DNA of 64,000 bases from Luscinia megarhynchos (GCA_034336665.1 CM067588.1:5272655-5336654), one strand, 5' to 3'; positions 22,486-35,035 are shown, numbered from the stretch's first letter. Numbers and translations: made by a program. Notes: a model not told the origin generated them from the letters alone.

Positions 22486-24849
22486 TGAGCTTGCTCCACC
22501 TGCCCCTGATTTGGGACATCCGGGTGGTGAACGTGGGACTTGGGGCTGTGGCTGCAGCACATTTTTGGTTCCAAGCTCCAAAACTTACATATTTCAATGT
22601 GTGTGATTTAGGAAAATATGGTCCATTCCATCTGCTTTGCATTAATTTGAATGACTGATTAAAAATACAGGTTGAGATATTACAGCTGCTAATAATTTCT
22701 CCACATGGCTGCTCTTAACGGATTCAGGGAAAATTGGGAATAAGGCTTTTTATCAATTTCCACAGGCAAGCTTTGCCGTAATCCTTTTATTTCATCGAGA
22801 AATGTGTTTGTTTGTAGACATTTTATTTGTTTAACAATTTCCCTCTTTTTCTTAATCTTTTCAGTAATTATTTCATATTCTATAAATATTTAAACTATTT
22901 TAATTCTTCATAAGAATTATTCTGTTTCACTTTGTCCCTTTCCCAGTGAGCTTCAGCTCCTTTCCAAGCCCCTCAGCCTGGTGTCCTCTTGACCATCCCT
23001 GGTATTGCCCAGAAGACTCATTCAAGCCTCAAAATTAGGAATAATTTTCTCTGGCTTCCCCCAGTGCATTGTTTGTCCTTCACCTGCTTTTATGGACTCG
23101 TTTGGCCCTTGATTTCCTGGCCTCATGGTCTGAACTGAACACTTTTTTTGTGTTTTGTAATCCCCTCAGCTCATCCTGCAGCACAATTTTAACTTCCTTC
23201 AGGTTCTGTATCCATGAAAATAAGTAGAATATTGAGCAGGGAAAGAGATGTTTCATTAACACCAACACTGACATCACAAATATATCTTCTAATTGCTCCT
23301 CTAAAGGTGGAATCAATAACTGGGCTGAGACATTTCTAAAAAATTCCACATGCCATTTTTATTGGAGATGAATGTTGCTGAGGATTGGAGAGCTACTGTT
23401 TGCATGAGTGATCTGCCCAATTTGCTGCATATTACTCATAAATCTGGGAAGGAAAAAAAAAAGTTATGTTGAGCTTCTCTTACAAAAACACAGGCATTAG
23501 ATCAGTGAGGGAAGGCAAACTTAACAGATGAAAGCCATTAGAGCTGCCTTGGCTTCTGCTGATTCTGTTCCTTGAATATTTCCACTTTGCCAGCTTAGAG
23601 AATGGATTTGTTCCAACCCTGACCTCCCCACAATGTTCACTGCGTTTGGGTGGGGGAAGGAGAATTCATTAAAACACAAATTGAGGGGAGGAAGGAGCTC
23701 ACACAGGTTGGTGACACGTCTCACGTGGCGCTGTTCCAAATTTGTTAAGACATCAAGGCTCTAACAAGGTCAGCACAAGGCTGTGACAAGCAGCTCTGGG
23801 GTGGTTTGGGTTTGTGCCCACACTGTGCCTGCAGCCTGGCAGGGACCTGCCTTGGAGGGGCTGCCATGGGGGGAGTCAAACCCGTGGTTCTCCAGAGCCT
23901 GATGGATGAAAAAAGAGGATTGTGTAGAGCAGAGCTGCTCAGCTCGGTGCCTGGAATGGGAATGGACTTTTGGGAGGGTTAAAACTTGCAGATCTGGGGT
24001 GGGGTTGGTCACAGCTGGTCCTTAAACCTACCCAAAATCTGCCCACTCGTTTCCAGTGTCCAGCAAATGGTGCCAGGCTCTGGTGCTGAGAGGAAACCAC
24101 CACACGCAGGCAGGCCATGGGAATGTGGGGTGTGGGTGGTTTCCAGGTGGATTTAAGCTTGAGGGAGCTGTTTAATCTGCTCAGTAAAGAGCAGCAATGG
24201 GGTCTGGGTGCAAATCAGGAGTTTGTGGGGCAGGCTCAGAGCTGCTGGCCCTGCTCCATCACAGGCGACCTCTCTCTGTGGAGCCCTCGCTGGTGACTGT
24301 TCAGTTTTTGTTGCCTGAAACCACTCATTGCAGCACTTGCATAAACACTGCTCTGCTGCACAGACCTTGGGGCTTCCATCCCCGGGTTGTGATTGCTAAA
24401 TGCCATCATTCCTTGCATTGTGCCACTGCTGCAGGACGTGGTGTTCCAGCTTTCCCAGGCAGGGTCGGGGTGGGGTGGCAGAGGGAACGTGTTCAGCCAC
24501 ACCATTAACTGAAAGCTGGGGCTCCAGGGAAGGGGGAGTGACAGCTGCTGCTCCAGGGGATGGAGAGGCAGAGCTGTCAGGATTTCTGTGGGTTTGAGGC
24601 AGAAATTTCCCATCTTGGGTGTTTGTGGTGAGGCCCTTTTGGAGGGGATGTGTTTGCCCTTCTCCTGCTGCGACTCAGGACATCCCCTGGAGAAAAAGCA
24701 AAGGGAGATCAGCTCCTTTTCCAGAGCTCTGGCTCAGGTGTCTGGTGAGGGGGACACGTTTGTGCTGCAAAATGACTGATGCCAGCCCCAGAACTGAGCC
24801 AGTGATGGTTTTGTATTTCCCAGTGCCCTGTACACCAGGGCAGGCTGTC
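22486..24849. other. Single-copy-looking sequence with an AT-rich block
   Basis: No gene. The block 22660-22920 is strongly AT-rich and free of recognisable repeats (CAGCTGCTAATAATTTC, GCTTTGCCGTAATCC, TCAGTAATTATTTCATATTC), a candidate conserved noncoding element. The rest (22930-24849) shows nothing specific. Confidence 0.45.
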
Positions 24850-25190
24850 CCTGTGCTGGTGTGAGGTGTTGTCCATGTGGGTGTTTCCTCCAGCCTGTCC
24901 CTGTGCTGGTGTGAGATGTTGTCCATGTGGATGTTTCCTCCAGCCTGTCCCTGTGCTGGTGTTTTCCATGTGGATATTTCCTGCAGCCTGTCCCTGTGCT
25001 GGTGTGAGGTGTTGTCCATGTGGATGTTTCCTCCAGCCTGTCCCTTTTCCGTGTGGATGTTTCCTCCAGCCTGTCCCTGTGCTGGTGTAAGGTGTTTTCC
25101 CTGTGGATGTTTCCTCCAGCCTGTCCCTTTTCCATGTGGATGTTTCCTCCAGCCTGTCCTGTGCCAGTGTTTTCCATGTGGTGTTTCTCC
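24850..25190 (+). repeat. ~50-bp minisatellite
   Basis: Seven copies of a unit containing CCATGTGGATGTTTCCTCC and AGCCTGTCCCTGTGCTGGTG. Some copies are shortened to about 30 bp by loss of the GTGCTGGTGTGAGGTGTT part. Frames of up to 202 codons on the minus strand are readings of this repeat. Confidence 0.92.
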
Positions 25191-25905
25191 AGCAGCCAAA
25201 CCAGGGGAGACCTTTGCTCTTCCCTTGACCACGGCTGCCAAATGAAATTCCCTGCACTGACACTTTGCACAGCTCCGAATCAATTCCTCAGTCCCTGCCC
25301 ATTCTCAGCTGTGATTAAAAACGTGTCCCCCAATTAAGCTAACGAGCAATTGTTAATTGGCACACGGTCCCCCTCTGAGTGTGCTCGTTAGTGTCACTGA
25401 AGGAGCACAAAGGAAGGGCAGAGGGTCCTGCCAGAATTTGGGGTGAGGGCAGGGGGACTGGGACAGGCTGGCACTGAGGTAAAATGAGGGTTTCTGTGGT
25501 GCTGGTGACCTTTTCTATTGCTGCCTTGGATTTAAATTCCCAAGGGAGGTGCAAGAGTTAAAGATAGGGTCTCCAGTTGTCCCAGCTTCACTTAATTTTA
25601 GATAAAAAAGAGCAAGGCAGAGCCAAGAGCTGCCAGGAGCAGCTTGTGCTCTGAGCAGCACCCACTTGGCTTCTGCTGTGGGAAAGGTTAAGTTTTGTTT
25701 TATCATCACTTGTGTTCGAGGCAGACTCAAAGATTTCTGTGGAGATCAAACCCCTGTCATGGTAACAGCTCTGCTCACACCTGGGACTGACACTCCCTGC
25801 AGTGCTGAGCTCCAGGGAAGCTGGGACAGGCTTTTCCTCATCAGTGTTTGCCTGAAAAGGACTGGGCCTTGTCACCAGAGCTTGTCACCAAACCCTGCAC
25901 TAAAT

Positions 25906-25937
<32 letters not shown>

Positions 25938-27024
25938 GACATAAATAAAGCTTTTGAACATGACAAGTTTGAGGTATTCACAGTCTCCCTGGCTGGGGTT
26001 TCCAGAGTCCTGCTAGAAATGTTCTTGAGGATAACAGGGAGGGTGCAGGGGACTGGAGCAGGGCTGCAGGGGGCTGTGGACAGGTCAGAGTGGCAAAAAC
26101 TGAGTCCAGGAGAGCCCTGGGTGAGCCGTGGGGTCAGGCACAGCGTCCCTTTGGGTTTGGTGCAGGGCAGGATGAGTCCAGGTACACTCATTTCCCACCA
26201 TGTCCTTCCCTGCAGCGCCCCTTTCCCCACCCCAGAGGGACTCACAAAGGGTTAATGGAGCTGTTTGGCTGCAGGGCTGGGGATGGAGGAATCCCAGCCC
26301 TGGCACAGCCCTGGCTCCATCTGCAGCCTCGCCAGTGATATTTTCCTTCAGCACTTTTCTCCCCGTTCCAAGGCTGAGCTGCAGGCTGGGCAGAGCTGCC
26401 TCTGGAAACCAGGGTTTGCTCATCCAAGCTCCCTGTCTGGGTGCTCAGCACAGCTGATCTGTCTCTGCTTCCATCCCATCTCCATCCCAATGCAAACAGC
26501 AGACAGATTGCAGCCCGGGCTGGCCTGCAAACTGGCAGGTGCTGTTTTGACCACACTGCCTTTTATTGAGAGATAATAAAATATGCTCTTTTAAGAGCCT
26601 GCCCTGCCATGGGTAAAGCCCAAGTGACACATTGAGCGTGAGGCAGTGGTGGGGGAATTTCAAACAGCTCCCATCTCTGCCTGGGTCTGCTCTGTCAAAC
26701 TGCAGAGGGGACAGGGGAGATGCAGCAACATGAAAGCACCGTGCTTTTATCAACTGCTTGTATCTGGTGCTTCAGGTTGAAGCCTTCCTGAGGAAATCTC
26801 TCACTTTCATGCCAGATGCAATCGCCTATTTCCTTCCATGGCTGGATGCACAAACTTCAGAAATGAGAGCTGGCTGTGCTCTCAGATCTGGGACCACAGG
26901 GATTGATCCTGCTCAGCTGGGCAGGGCACAAATCCTGAGCTCCTGAGAGGGGTTTGAGCAAACACAGCCCCGGTGCTTGGAGCTAATACTGGGTTTAACA
27001 CTTAGGCTGCATCTCGTTCTGAAT
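25191..27024. other. Single-copy-looking noncoding sequence
   Basis: No gene recognised apart from the T-run listed separately. The block 26560-26640 has ATTGAGAGATAATAAAATATG and may be regulatory. Confidence 0.5.
25911..25937 (+). repeat. Poly(T) tract, 27 bp
   Basis: An uninterrupted run of 27 T. Reading from the opposite strand as a poly(A) tail, no AATAAA precedes it and no gene-like sequence is attached, so a retrocopy is not supported. Confidence 0.95.
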
Positions 27025-27030
27025 ATACAG

Positions 27031-27565
27031 TGTTGGGGAAGATGAAACAGGAAAATCTTAGTTACTGAATTACCATGAAACAATGGGATAGCCAGCTAGG
27101 GGTAATTCCCTCTTGATAGAACAATGCCTTCTGCTGGAGAGCAACTCCAAAGGTCAGAGAAGACTTGCCAGGGCCCAAAGAGTAGTTTTTAAAGTGTAAC
27201 ACACTATGGTAATGTAAGGATTCCTATAGGCTGTATGTAAATGCTATAGAATTTGTATCTTGTATTACATTGGTTAGTGGAAATTAGAATATTCATCATG
27301 GAAGAAAATTAATTGTATTGTAAATGGGAAATCGCTCTCTTGCTCTTCCTCTCTCCCTCTTCTCTTACTTCATCACCTTCTCATCCCATTGCTCTTTCTC
27401 TAACCCCCTCTCACTCCTTGTCCTGCTCTGTGCTGCAGCTGGCAACACTCAGTAGGACTCTATGTACTTTCACTCTTACAATAAATGTAACAGGAACTTT
27501 TAGCTTATACAGAGGGCATGAGTTTTGTCCTGGGGACCGTCTGTCCCGACACAAAGACTCCCACT
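27031..27565 (+). mobile_element. Solo LTR, ERVK-like family, copy B
   Basis: A 535-bp LTR opens TGTTGGGGAAGATG and ends CTCCCACT, between direct repeats ATACAG at 27025-27030 and 27566-27571. It has an AATAAA at about 27480 (CTTACAATAAATG). It carries the short-5' structure: the segment between two ACCTTA-like words (about 86 bp in copy E) is missing, as in copy F. The small frame beginning ATGGAAGAA, open in the other copies, is stopped here after four codons. Confidence 0.92.
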
Positions 27566-27571
27566 ATACAG

Positions 27572-28671
27572 AATATTGCACACACCATGGTATGGGAAAC
27601 TGTTATTCTGTGCAGGGTCCCAGAGTCCCTGGGCAAAGGCACAGCTGGGCCACCCAAGGTCATTTATTGGGGTGTCATTGCTTCTTTCTTGTCACTGAGA
27701 CCTGCAGAACGCTTGGATTGCAGACTGAGCTGTGGTTTCAGTGGGTTTAATCTTGCAGGGACGGGAAATCCAGGCGGGTTTAGTGCCTTACCCAAACTGC
27801 AGCCCTGAGAGCTGATCACAGCCCCGTCCCACCTGCTGGCTGCTCCCAGCTGGGAACACAGCTCAAACCCTGCTCGAGTGACAGATTTGTCATCAAATCT
27901 ACTCTGTTCTGTCTGAGCTGATAAGGATGCCACTCCATGGATCACTCCAGGAGAGGTGTCTCAGAGACAGAGAAAAGCTCATATTTCTGCTCACTGAGGT
28001 GTTGCTGACACAATTTAGCATGTGGTACCCAGCTCATTTGGAATTCAGTGCCAGCTTCATCCGCATCATAAAGTGAATCCTGTTTTACAATTCCCTTGAA
28101 CATTCTCTAAATGATGGCATCTGAAAACAAGCAGCACAGTTTATGTGGTGGAATTGTGCTGCTGAAATTAATTCTTAGCTCCATAATCCAGGATATCAGT
28201 CAGACACACACGAGCAGAGGGGATTGGGAGGGAGGGACCCAGGTGCCTCATCCCTGAGATTTTTAGGGTCAGAGGAATCCAGCCCATGGTGAATGAAATG
28301 GAACTTTGGCCCTGAAAAAAGCCATGTGAATTGAGTCAGAATTTGGGGGGGTGTTTGTTTTCCCAGGGAATATTTACTAGTAAAAATCAAGGCTTTTTTT
28401 TTTGGAAACAGATCAGTTATAGTTAAACAGATCTCTGCTGGAATTCCTGATTTTCCAACTTGGACAGGTAGCACCAATCTCTGCCTCATTATCTTATCTC
28501 CAATGCTGCCGCTTCCTTGGCAGGTGAGCTTGGCCTTAAAAAGCAGCTGCAGACCCACAGGTGGAGGCCTGCAGCATTTGAGATTTGTCAGTTGATTTAG
28601 AACTTCCTGCATTTCAATAATTCAGAGGCAAAGGGCGCTCCAGGCAGCAGAGCAGCAGCAGCTGAGCAATG
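27572..28671. other. Single-copy-looking spacer between two convergent LTRs
   Basis: No gene or repeat recognised in the 1.1 kb between copy B (plus) and copy C (minus). Confidence 0.5.
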
Positions 28672-28677
28672 ATTGCT

Positions 28678-29445
28678 TGCAGGACTCTGCGGGAGTGTTT
28701 GTGTCACGATAGACAGTCGGGGACAAAACTCAAGCGCTCTGTATAAACTCAAGGTTACAGTTGCAGTTTATTATAAAAGATCCTGCTAGGAGCTACCCGG
28801 CACAGCCCCAGAGCAGGACAAAAAGAGATAAAAGGGAGGAGAGAGAGAGAGAGAAGAGGGAGAAGAGAGCAATAAGAAGAGAGGTAAAGGGAGGGGTGGT
28901 AGAGAGAGAGAGGGAGAGAAAGAAGAGGTATTAGAGTTAAGAGGAGCAAAGAGAGGGAGAGAGAGAGAGGGAAAGAAGAGAGGTAAGAAGAGGTAAGGGG
29001 AGTAAGAAGAGGTAAGGGGAGTAAGAAGAGAGAGAAGAGGGAGAAGAGAGCAAAAAGAGAGCGATTTCCCATTTGCAATACAATAAATCTTCTTCCATGA
29101 TGAATATTCTAATTTCCACTAACCAATGTAATACGAGATACAAATTCTATAGCATTTACATACAGCCTATAGGAATCCTTATATTACCATAGTGTGTTAC
29201 ATTTTAAACTCTAAAACTAATCTTTGGACCCTGGCAAGTCTTTCTGTGCCCTTTGGAGTTGCTATCAGGCAGAGGGCATTGTTCTATCAAGAGGGGATTA
29301 CCTTCAGGGGCCATCCTATTGTTTCATGGTAATTTAGTAACTAAGGCTTGGCATCTCAAAAGTGGCTTTCATTTCAATCTCGTTCATGGTTTCAGAATCT
29401 GAACATTCATATTTGCATGATTTCTCTGTCTCATCTTTCCCAACA
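28678..29445 (-). mobile_element. Solo LTR, ERVK-like family, copy C (longest)
   Basis: A 768-bp LTR on the minus strand runs from TGTTGGGAAAGATGAG to GAGTCCTGCA, with TG...CA ends and target-site duplications ATTGCT at 28672-28677 and 29446-29451. Its purine-rich plus strand (about 28830-29070; a polypyrimidine tract in LTR orientation) is the longest of the family. At the 3' end it has ten extra bases (GAGTCCTGCA) beyond the CTCCCGCA at which copies D, E and F stop; copy G has the same extension. The 5' part is complete, without the deletions seen in the plus-strand copies. Confidence 0.95.
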
Positions 29446-29451
29446 ATTGCT

Positions 29452-29874
29452 TATCTGAGTCAATAAATGATGGGTAAGTGCACGTTGGAGTTGGACCTGT
29501 GGTCCAGGTGTGTGAATCCCCCTCTAAAGCATCCTTGGAGTTATGGCTGAGTTTCAGCTCTGCTCTGGGAGGTGTGAGGAGCAGCCTTTCCACAGAGCTC
29601 AGCTGAAACTCCTCCATGCTGATAGTTTGGTTTTGGGTGAGTTTTATATCTCATCAGTTATGGAACGTGGAGATCCAGGCAGCAATTCCCAGTCCTCCAA
29701 GGGAATCTTCTCATTTTCTGCTTTCAAGCCTTGCAGGGCGTTGGGTCCCTGGTGGAGCAGCACCTCAGGGATCCAGAGCTGCTCAGGGACACTCTTCTCT
29801 CTGCTCCCTGGCCTGAACTGGCACCAGATATTCCCTGGGAGGAGCCCCAGCCAGGCCAGGGAAAAGCAGGGTAA
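29452..29874. other. Single-copy-looking noncoding sequence
   Basis: No gene or repeat recognised between copy C and the 19-bp array. Confidence 0.5.
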
Positions 29875-30365
29875 CTAGGGAAATGCAGATGACTGGGGGA
29901 ATGCAGGATAACCGGGGGAATGCAGGATGACTGTGGGAAAGGAGGATAACTGGGGAAAAGGAGGTTGATTGGGAAAATGCAGGATGACTGGGGAAATTCA
30001 GGATAACTGAGGAAATGCACAATGACTGGGAAAAGGGAGGATAACTGGGGAAAAGCAGGATAACTGGGGAAAAGGAGGATGACTGGGAAAAGCAGGATAA
30101 CTGGGGAAAAGGAGGATGACTGGGAAAAGCAGGATAACTGGAAAAAGCAGGGTAACTGGGGGAAAGCAGGGTAACTGGGAAAATGGAAGATAACTGGGAA
30201 AATGGAGGATAACTGGGGAAAAGCAGGATAACTGGGGAAAAGGAGGATAACTGGGGAAAAGCAGGGTAACTGGGGGAAAGCAGGGTAACTGGGGGAAAGC
30301 AGGGTAACTGGGAAAATGGAGATAACTGGGAAAATGGAGGATAACTGGGGAAAACAGCAGGAGTC
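29875..30365 (+). repeat. ~19-bp minisatellite (GGAAAAGCAGGATAACTGG)
   Basis: About 26 tandem units of 17-20 bp, mainly GGAAAAGGAGGATAACTGG and GGAAAAGCAGGATAACTGG, with left-edge variants containing GATGACTGG. Minus-strand frames (225 and 133 codons, rich in Phe-Pro-Ser-Tyr) are readings of this array. Confidence 0.94.
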
Positions 30366-31496
30366 CTGGGAACAAGTGCTGAGATGGAGGTGGAGACACA
30401 ATTAAATATTAGGAGCTAAGTGAGGTTTTACTGTAGGATGTTTCATTTTTATAAAACTGCCTTTTCCTGGCGTGGGGAGAGCCAAGCCTTGCCTGGAGCT
30501 GGTGCTCGGTCTGACACAGATCCATGGCTGGAGGGGGGTCCATGGATTGGCAAAACCTGCTCTGAGCAGAGCTAAAGCTGCCCATCACCTCTGGGGCGTC
30601 CTCCAGCTCCCTCTGTGCAGATCCTGCCCTGTCCAGGCAGAGAGGAGCTGGGGGAGCTGAACCCCCCATGAATCCTGGGCTGCTCCCAGCCCTGCCAGCT
30701 GGGAACCCACTCAGGAAGTTTAAAAGAGAAAGTGTTGATTCATTCTTCTGTGACCCAATGGATTACAGGCAATTATTCCAAAATTATACCCACATTTCCA
30801 TCGACTTTCTTTGGAAACAAATGGAACCCAAAGAAAAAAAAAAAAATAAAAAAAAGGGGGAAGGCAGCTCATTGAACAGTTCTGAAGTGAGAAAAGTGGC
30901 TCTGGTTACTGCAGCTCCTCCCTGATTTCATGGACAGAGTGTCTGGCCTCAAAATCCACAGCTCCTGATTGTTTTTGGTTTGTTTCTCCAAGAGGATGCA
31001 GATTCCAGTCCTTCCCACTGCCATTTTCCCTGCCTTGGATGTGAACTCCGAGTCCTTCATTTGCTCTTGCTGCTCCCCTTTGTTTGCTGCTGGGCTGCAT
31101 TATCAGCAAGAACAGCTCATTTTCCAGGAAGACTCAATACTTGTGTGTGATTTGTTTGCAATCCACCTAAACCTTCCTGTTTGCCAGATATCCCAGCCCC
31201 TTAATCCGGGCCTGAGCTGAGCATCCCAACGTGGGGTTTATGCAAAGTCCCTGTAAAGCTGCAGCAGGGCTGGCCTGGGGGCTGAGCCTGCTCCTGCTCC
31301 CTGCCTCTGTGCAGGGATTGCCAATGAAGGCAGAGCAGCTGATTCCCATTCCAACTCTGCATCTCCTGTGATTAAAGGGAAAAACAGGAATAAATGAGGC
31401 ATCGCTGCTCTTCCTTCCCTGCTCTGTGCAGAGCAACTCCAGGCAGCTTTGTCTGTGCAGTTTTAAAGGCTTTGGATTTCTCTGTCCTGGAATCAG
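30366..31496. other. Single-copy-looking noncoding sequence
   Basis: No gene recognised. An A-rich patch lies at 30828-30858. Confidence 0.5.
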
Positions 31497-31815
31497 GGAG
31501 GGGTTTGGGTTGGAAAGCACCTTAAAAATAAAATCATCCCAAAATCCCATCCCATCCCAAAATCCCATCCCATCATCCCATCTCATCCCAAAATCCCACC
31601 CCATCCCAAAATCCCATCCCATCATCCCATCTCATCCCAAAATCCCATCCCAAAATCCCACCCCATCCCAAAATCCCATCCCATCCCATCTCATCCCAAA
31701 ATCCCATCCCAAAATCCCATCCCAGGCTGCTCCAACCTGGCTTTGGATATCCCAGGGATCCAGGGGCAGCCAAAGCTCCTCTGGGCAAGAACTTTTCCTC
31801 CTCTCCAGGCTGCCA
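31497..31815 (-). mobile_element. CR1 3' fragment interrupted by an ATCCC array
   Basis: On the plus strand, GGGTTTGGGTTGGAAAGCACC and TTAAAAATAAAATCATCCC start a reverse CR1. It is interrupted by the tandem array and resumes as AGGCTGCTCCAACCTGGC, TATCCCAGGGATCCAGGGGC and AGCTCCTCTGGGCAAG. The array lies at the same position within CR1 as the GGGAT array at 4289-4438, in the opposite orientation. Confidence 0.8.
31530..31725 (-). repeat. ATCCC / ATCCCAAA array inside CR1
   Basis: About 195 bp of ATCCCATCCCAAA and ATCCCATC words with higher-order repetition: a block with CATCATCCCATCTCATCCC recurs twice. On the minus strand it is GGGAT-rich, like the array at 4289-4438. Confidence 0.92.
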
Positions 31816-34009
31816 CCGTCCCTGCAGCCACCTGGAATGGGAGGGATTTTTTTGTGGAGCCAAGCCCTGCTGCTCTGAACATCTCCTCCCACCTGCAGTG
31901 GGGAATAGCCACATTTAATCACGATTTTATACTTCATTTCTACTGCTTAGCACCTGTTGCAACTGATTAATGAAGTAGCTGCAGGTCCTGATGATATAAA
32001 TTAGGATGATGAACACAGAGCTGCACTCAACATCACAGGCCAGGCTTAATTCCTAAGCTGCCCTCATTTTTTCCTGTGAAGGATTCAGTTTGACTTTTAA
32101 GAGTGTTGCACACAGAAGAAATGAAAGAATTAATCCCTCTAGCAGGGGAAAAAATGGTAAATTTGCCCATATTTGAAACATCTCAGGTCTCATTTTTTTA
32201 AACTCTGGATAATGTGGTCAGAGCATCTTCACACTGATCCTGTGGGTAAACACCAGGATTGGATTTAATGATCAGAGTGCTTTAATTAATTGGTTTTCAT
32301 ATTCAGTTTGCCTGTGGATGCACAGCTGAGTGTCCCCCCCACCTGCACCCCCATCTCAGAAGGAAACAAACCCAGGAAATGCAGATTTAGGGATTTCTCA
32401 GCACCAACAGCCACTCCTGGAACTTTTATCAAGGTAATTGAACAAACCTTGCCACTATTCCCGTGTCACATCCTGACATCCTCTAATGACTTCAACCCTT
32501 TTGTGAGCAGCAATGCATCTGCCTTTATGTATTTACATAGATATACACCCAGCCTGGAATCAAATCTAATTTCCTGCCTGCTGAAACCATCTATAAAGGT
32601 AAATGCAGGTGCTGGTTTTTTTTTCTCTTATTCCCTTTCATAGTCATGATGCATTTCATGATTTCTTTGCTTTACAGCATCCTTTCAAATGACACATTTT
32701 ATCAGTTCTCTGGGGAGTATTGATGTTTTGCCCTTTTAAACATGTCATTTGATTTTTTTGATGTTCCTCTCTTATTCTCCATCTGTTTTCTTGTAATGCT
32801 TTCATTTGGTGGCAATTTTTCATTGAGTCCCCAAAGGTTTTTTTTTTTTTCAGGAGTTGCCTTGAGCTTATTTTTTTTCCCCTTGTGTTTGGAAATGTTT
32901 GACATGTGACCCAATTCCTCCCGTGGGAGTGGGGCTGCTCCTGTTCTCCCCACAGTCTTATTTAGGGATTTCAGCATGCAGAGCACATTTCCCTGCCTTC
33001 AGCATCCCTGGGGATTCAATCAGAGAACAATTTTTAAAAGCAAATGAGGAAGAAAAAACCCACGGTGATGTTTTAGATTGTGGACAGGGTTTGTGTGGCT
33101 TTGGGGAGGTTTCCAAAAAATAAAAATAAGGGGAATCCTGGGATATCAGAGCTCTGGTTTTCCTGTTCCTTTCCCAAAAGGAGTGTTCATTTCAAATGGG
33201 GATTGTCCTTTGAAAATATTTTCAGGAGTTTCTCTAAGTTGGGGAGTGTTTTTTGAGGGAAACACTGATGGGAAGTCCAGGTCTGGAGGAGGATCCCGTG
33301 GTGGGCTCTCCTCCCTTAGGAACTCTCCAGAGCCTGGAGAATTCTGCACCAGTTCTGAACTGGGGAGGTGCCAGGAATTCCTGACCTTGGAGCTGGGCTG
33401 GCTGAAACCAGGCAGTCCCTGCCTCAAACACAAAAAAATCAGCTCCTTTAATTCTCATTTTCAGCGAATTTAGTCAAATCTGATTATTTTAAATTTCATT
33501 ATCAATGCTGTTTCTGGCCCAGTTTTCAGCTGAACACCACAACCCCCTCTGGAAATGTCAGAAATCCATGGAAAACCTCTCCATGAGTGTGAATCCCTCA
33601 TCTGGGTCCATCATGGCCCAGTGAGTTTAACAGGTTGGAGCAGAATTTTATTCCTGGACTTGTGAACACAGCTTCCAACTGTTTGCTACTAAATAACTCC
33701 TCTAGAAATAAATCCCAAATTATGTTCAGTGTCTGAACACGGAGGTTCTGTGGGGATGAGATATTTCCCAGCTTGGCTGGAGCAGCCTGAGCTGATATTT
33801 CTCAGCAGTTTTTCACGTGCTGTAAAAGATATTTAGATCAGGCCAATATATAACCCTGGTATTGTCTGGAATAGCATTTCCAGGTCTGTTCCTATCAGGG
33901 ATGACTTAAGGGACAGGGGATGTTCAGCTGCATTAGCACAGCAGATGGAGCATTATTCCAGCCTGGATGGCAGGAGAACACAGAGCTCACCTCCAGACTC
34001 AGCAGATGT
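31816..34009. other. Single-copy-looking noncoding sequence
   Basis: No gene recognised. AT-rich segments at 31910-32330 and 32600-32900 (GCTTTAATTAATTGG and poly-T runs) show no transposon signature. Confidence 0.5.
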
Positions 34010-34380
34010 CAATTTATATTAACGAGCAGAGGCAACACGCCATAGATTTGATTTTCCTTGTAACCTGTCTCCATTACAAAACATCTGCATGCATTATGCC
34101 CCATTCCAGATGTTTAAAATTAATGCTGTAGCAAACAGCTCCCATTTTTGCCTTTCGCTGATAATTTTTTTTGTCAGCATGGAAATGAGGTCTGATAAAA
34201 ACGCGGGAGCTGGAGATGAGCTCGGCGTGTTTGGGAGTCTATTACACCATCAATTGCCACTGCACAGGCTGCTAAAAGCAGCAGTAAGACAAGACTGCTT
34301 GTCACATATTTATGAGCTTATGAACCCTCCTGTCCCTTTTGTTATCCCTTCCCCTGGCAGCGCAGAGACTGAACCTTGAA
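34010..34380. other. Candidate conserved noncoding element
   Basis: An evenly composed stretch without repeat similarity combines AT-rich words (ATTTATATTAACGAGC, TTTAAAATTAATGCTG) with CpG-containing ones (ATAAAAACGCGGGAGC, GAGCTCGGCGTG) and a terminal CACATATTTATGAGC. This mixture of retained CpG and TAAT cores is typical of developmental enhancers. No frame with homology is seen. Conservation is inferred from texture only. Confidence 0.35.
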
Positions 34381-34919
34381 TTAATGCAGCAGGGATGGGG
34401 CTCTGCTCCCTGCTCCATCCCTGCTGCTCCTGGCAGTCTGTAAATGTCACCTGGAGTGGGGGACACGGGGCTGAGTGTGTGGAGCCGGCATTGTCACAGC
34501 TCCCCAGGAAATGGATGGGGCAGTAATGAGCAGCAGATCAGCTCCTTTAATCTTAATGTCCTTTATATTTTTCTTTATCTTCGCCACGATCTGCAGATGG
34601 ATTTCCTGAGGGTGCAACCCTAAATCTTCTGCCTACAATCAGCTGTAAATCCTAGAGCTGGAGAGCCTCTGGTTGGCCTCAAAAGAGCCTTTCATGGGGA
34701 TAGGCAGGGCCTGAGGAATGGCTGGGGAATTACTCAAGGAATGATTGCAGCAATTGATCTGGAGATGTTTTGTGGCATTTCCACTCCTCCTTCTCCAAAG
34801 CTTGTCCTGAGGCAGGGTTTGGTGGGAAGCAGAGAGCTGCTGGTCACTCTTCATGAGGAAGAGCTCCCCAAAGGATGAAGGGCATGCAGGGGAATGGGGT
34901 GAAGGAGTTTGGATGTTCA
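34381..34919. other. Single-copy-looking noncoding sequence
   Basis: No gene or repeat recognised. Confidence 0.5.
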
Positions 34920-35035
34920 CAGGGAATCCCACAAGGATTTGGGTTGGAAGGACCTTAAATCCCAACCAGTGGGATCCCATTCCATGGGCAGGGACACTCC
35001 AGGGTGCTCCAGCCTGGCCTGGGACACTCCCAGAT
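34920..35035 (-). mobile_element. CR1 3' fragment, antisense
   Basis: AAGGATTTGGGTTGGAAGG, CCTTAAATCCCAACC, TTCCATGGGCAGGGACACTC and GCTCCAGCCTGGCCTGGGAC give the reversed CR1 3' end. Confidence 0.8.

Noticed and set aside
24675..25283. 202-, 184- and 178-codon minus frames
   Set aside because: Three frames of the same strand are open over the 50-bp minisatellite at once, which a real gene would not show.
25911..25937. Poly(T) as the tail of a processed pseudogene on the minus strand
   Set aside because: No AATAAA precedes it on that strand and no gene-like sequence or target duplication is attached.
29724..30401. 225-codon minus frame rich in Phe-Pro-Ser-Tyr
   Set aside because: It follows the 19-bp minisatellite exactly and has no unique domain.
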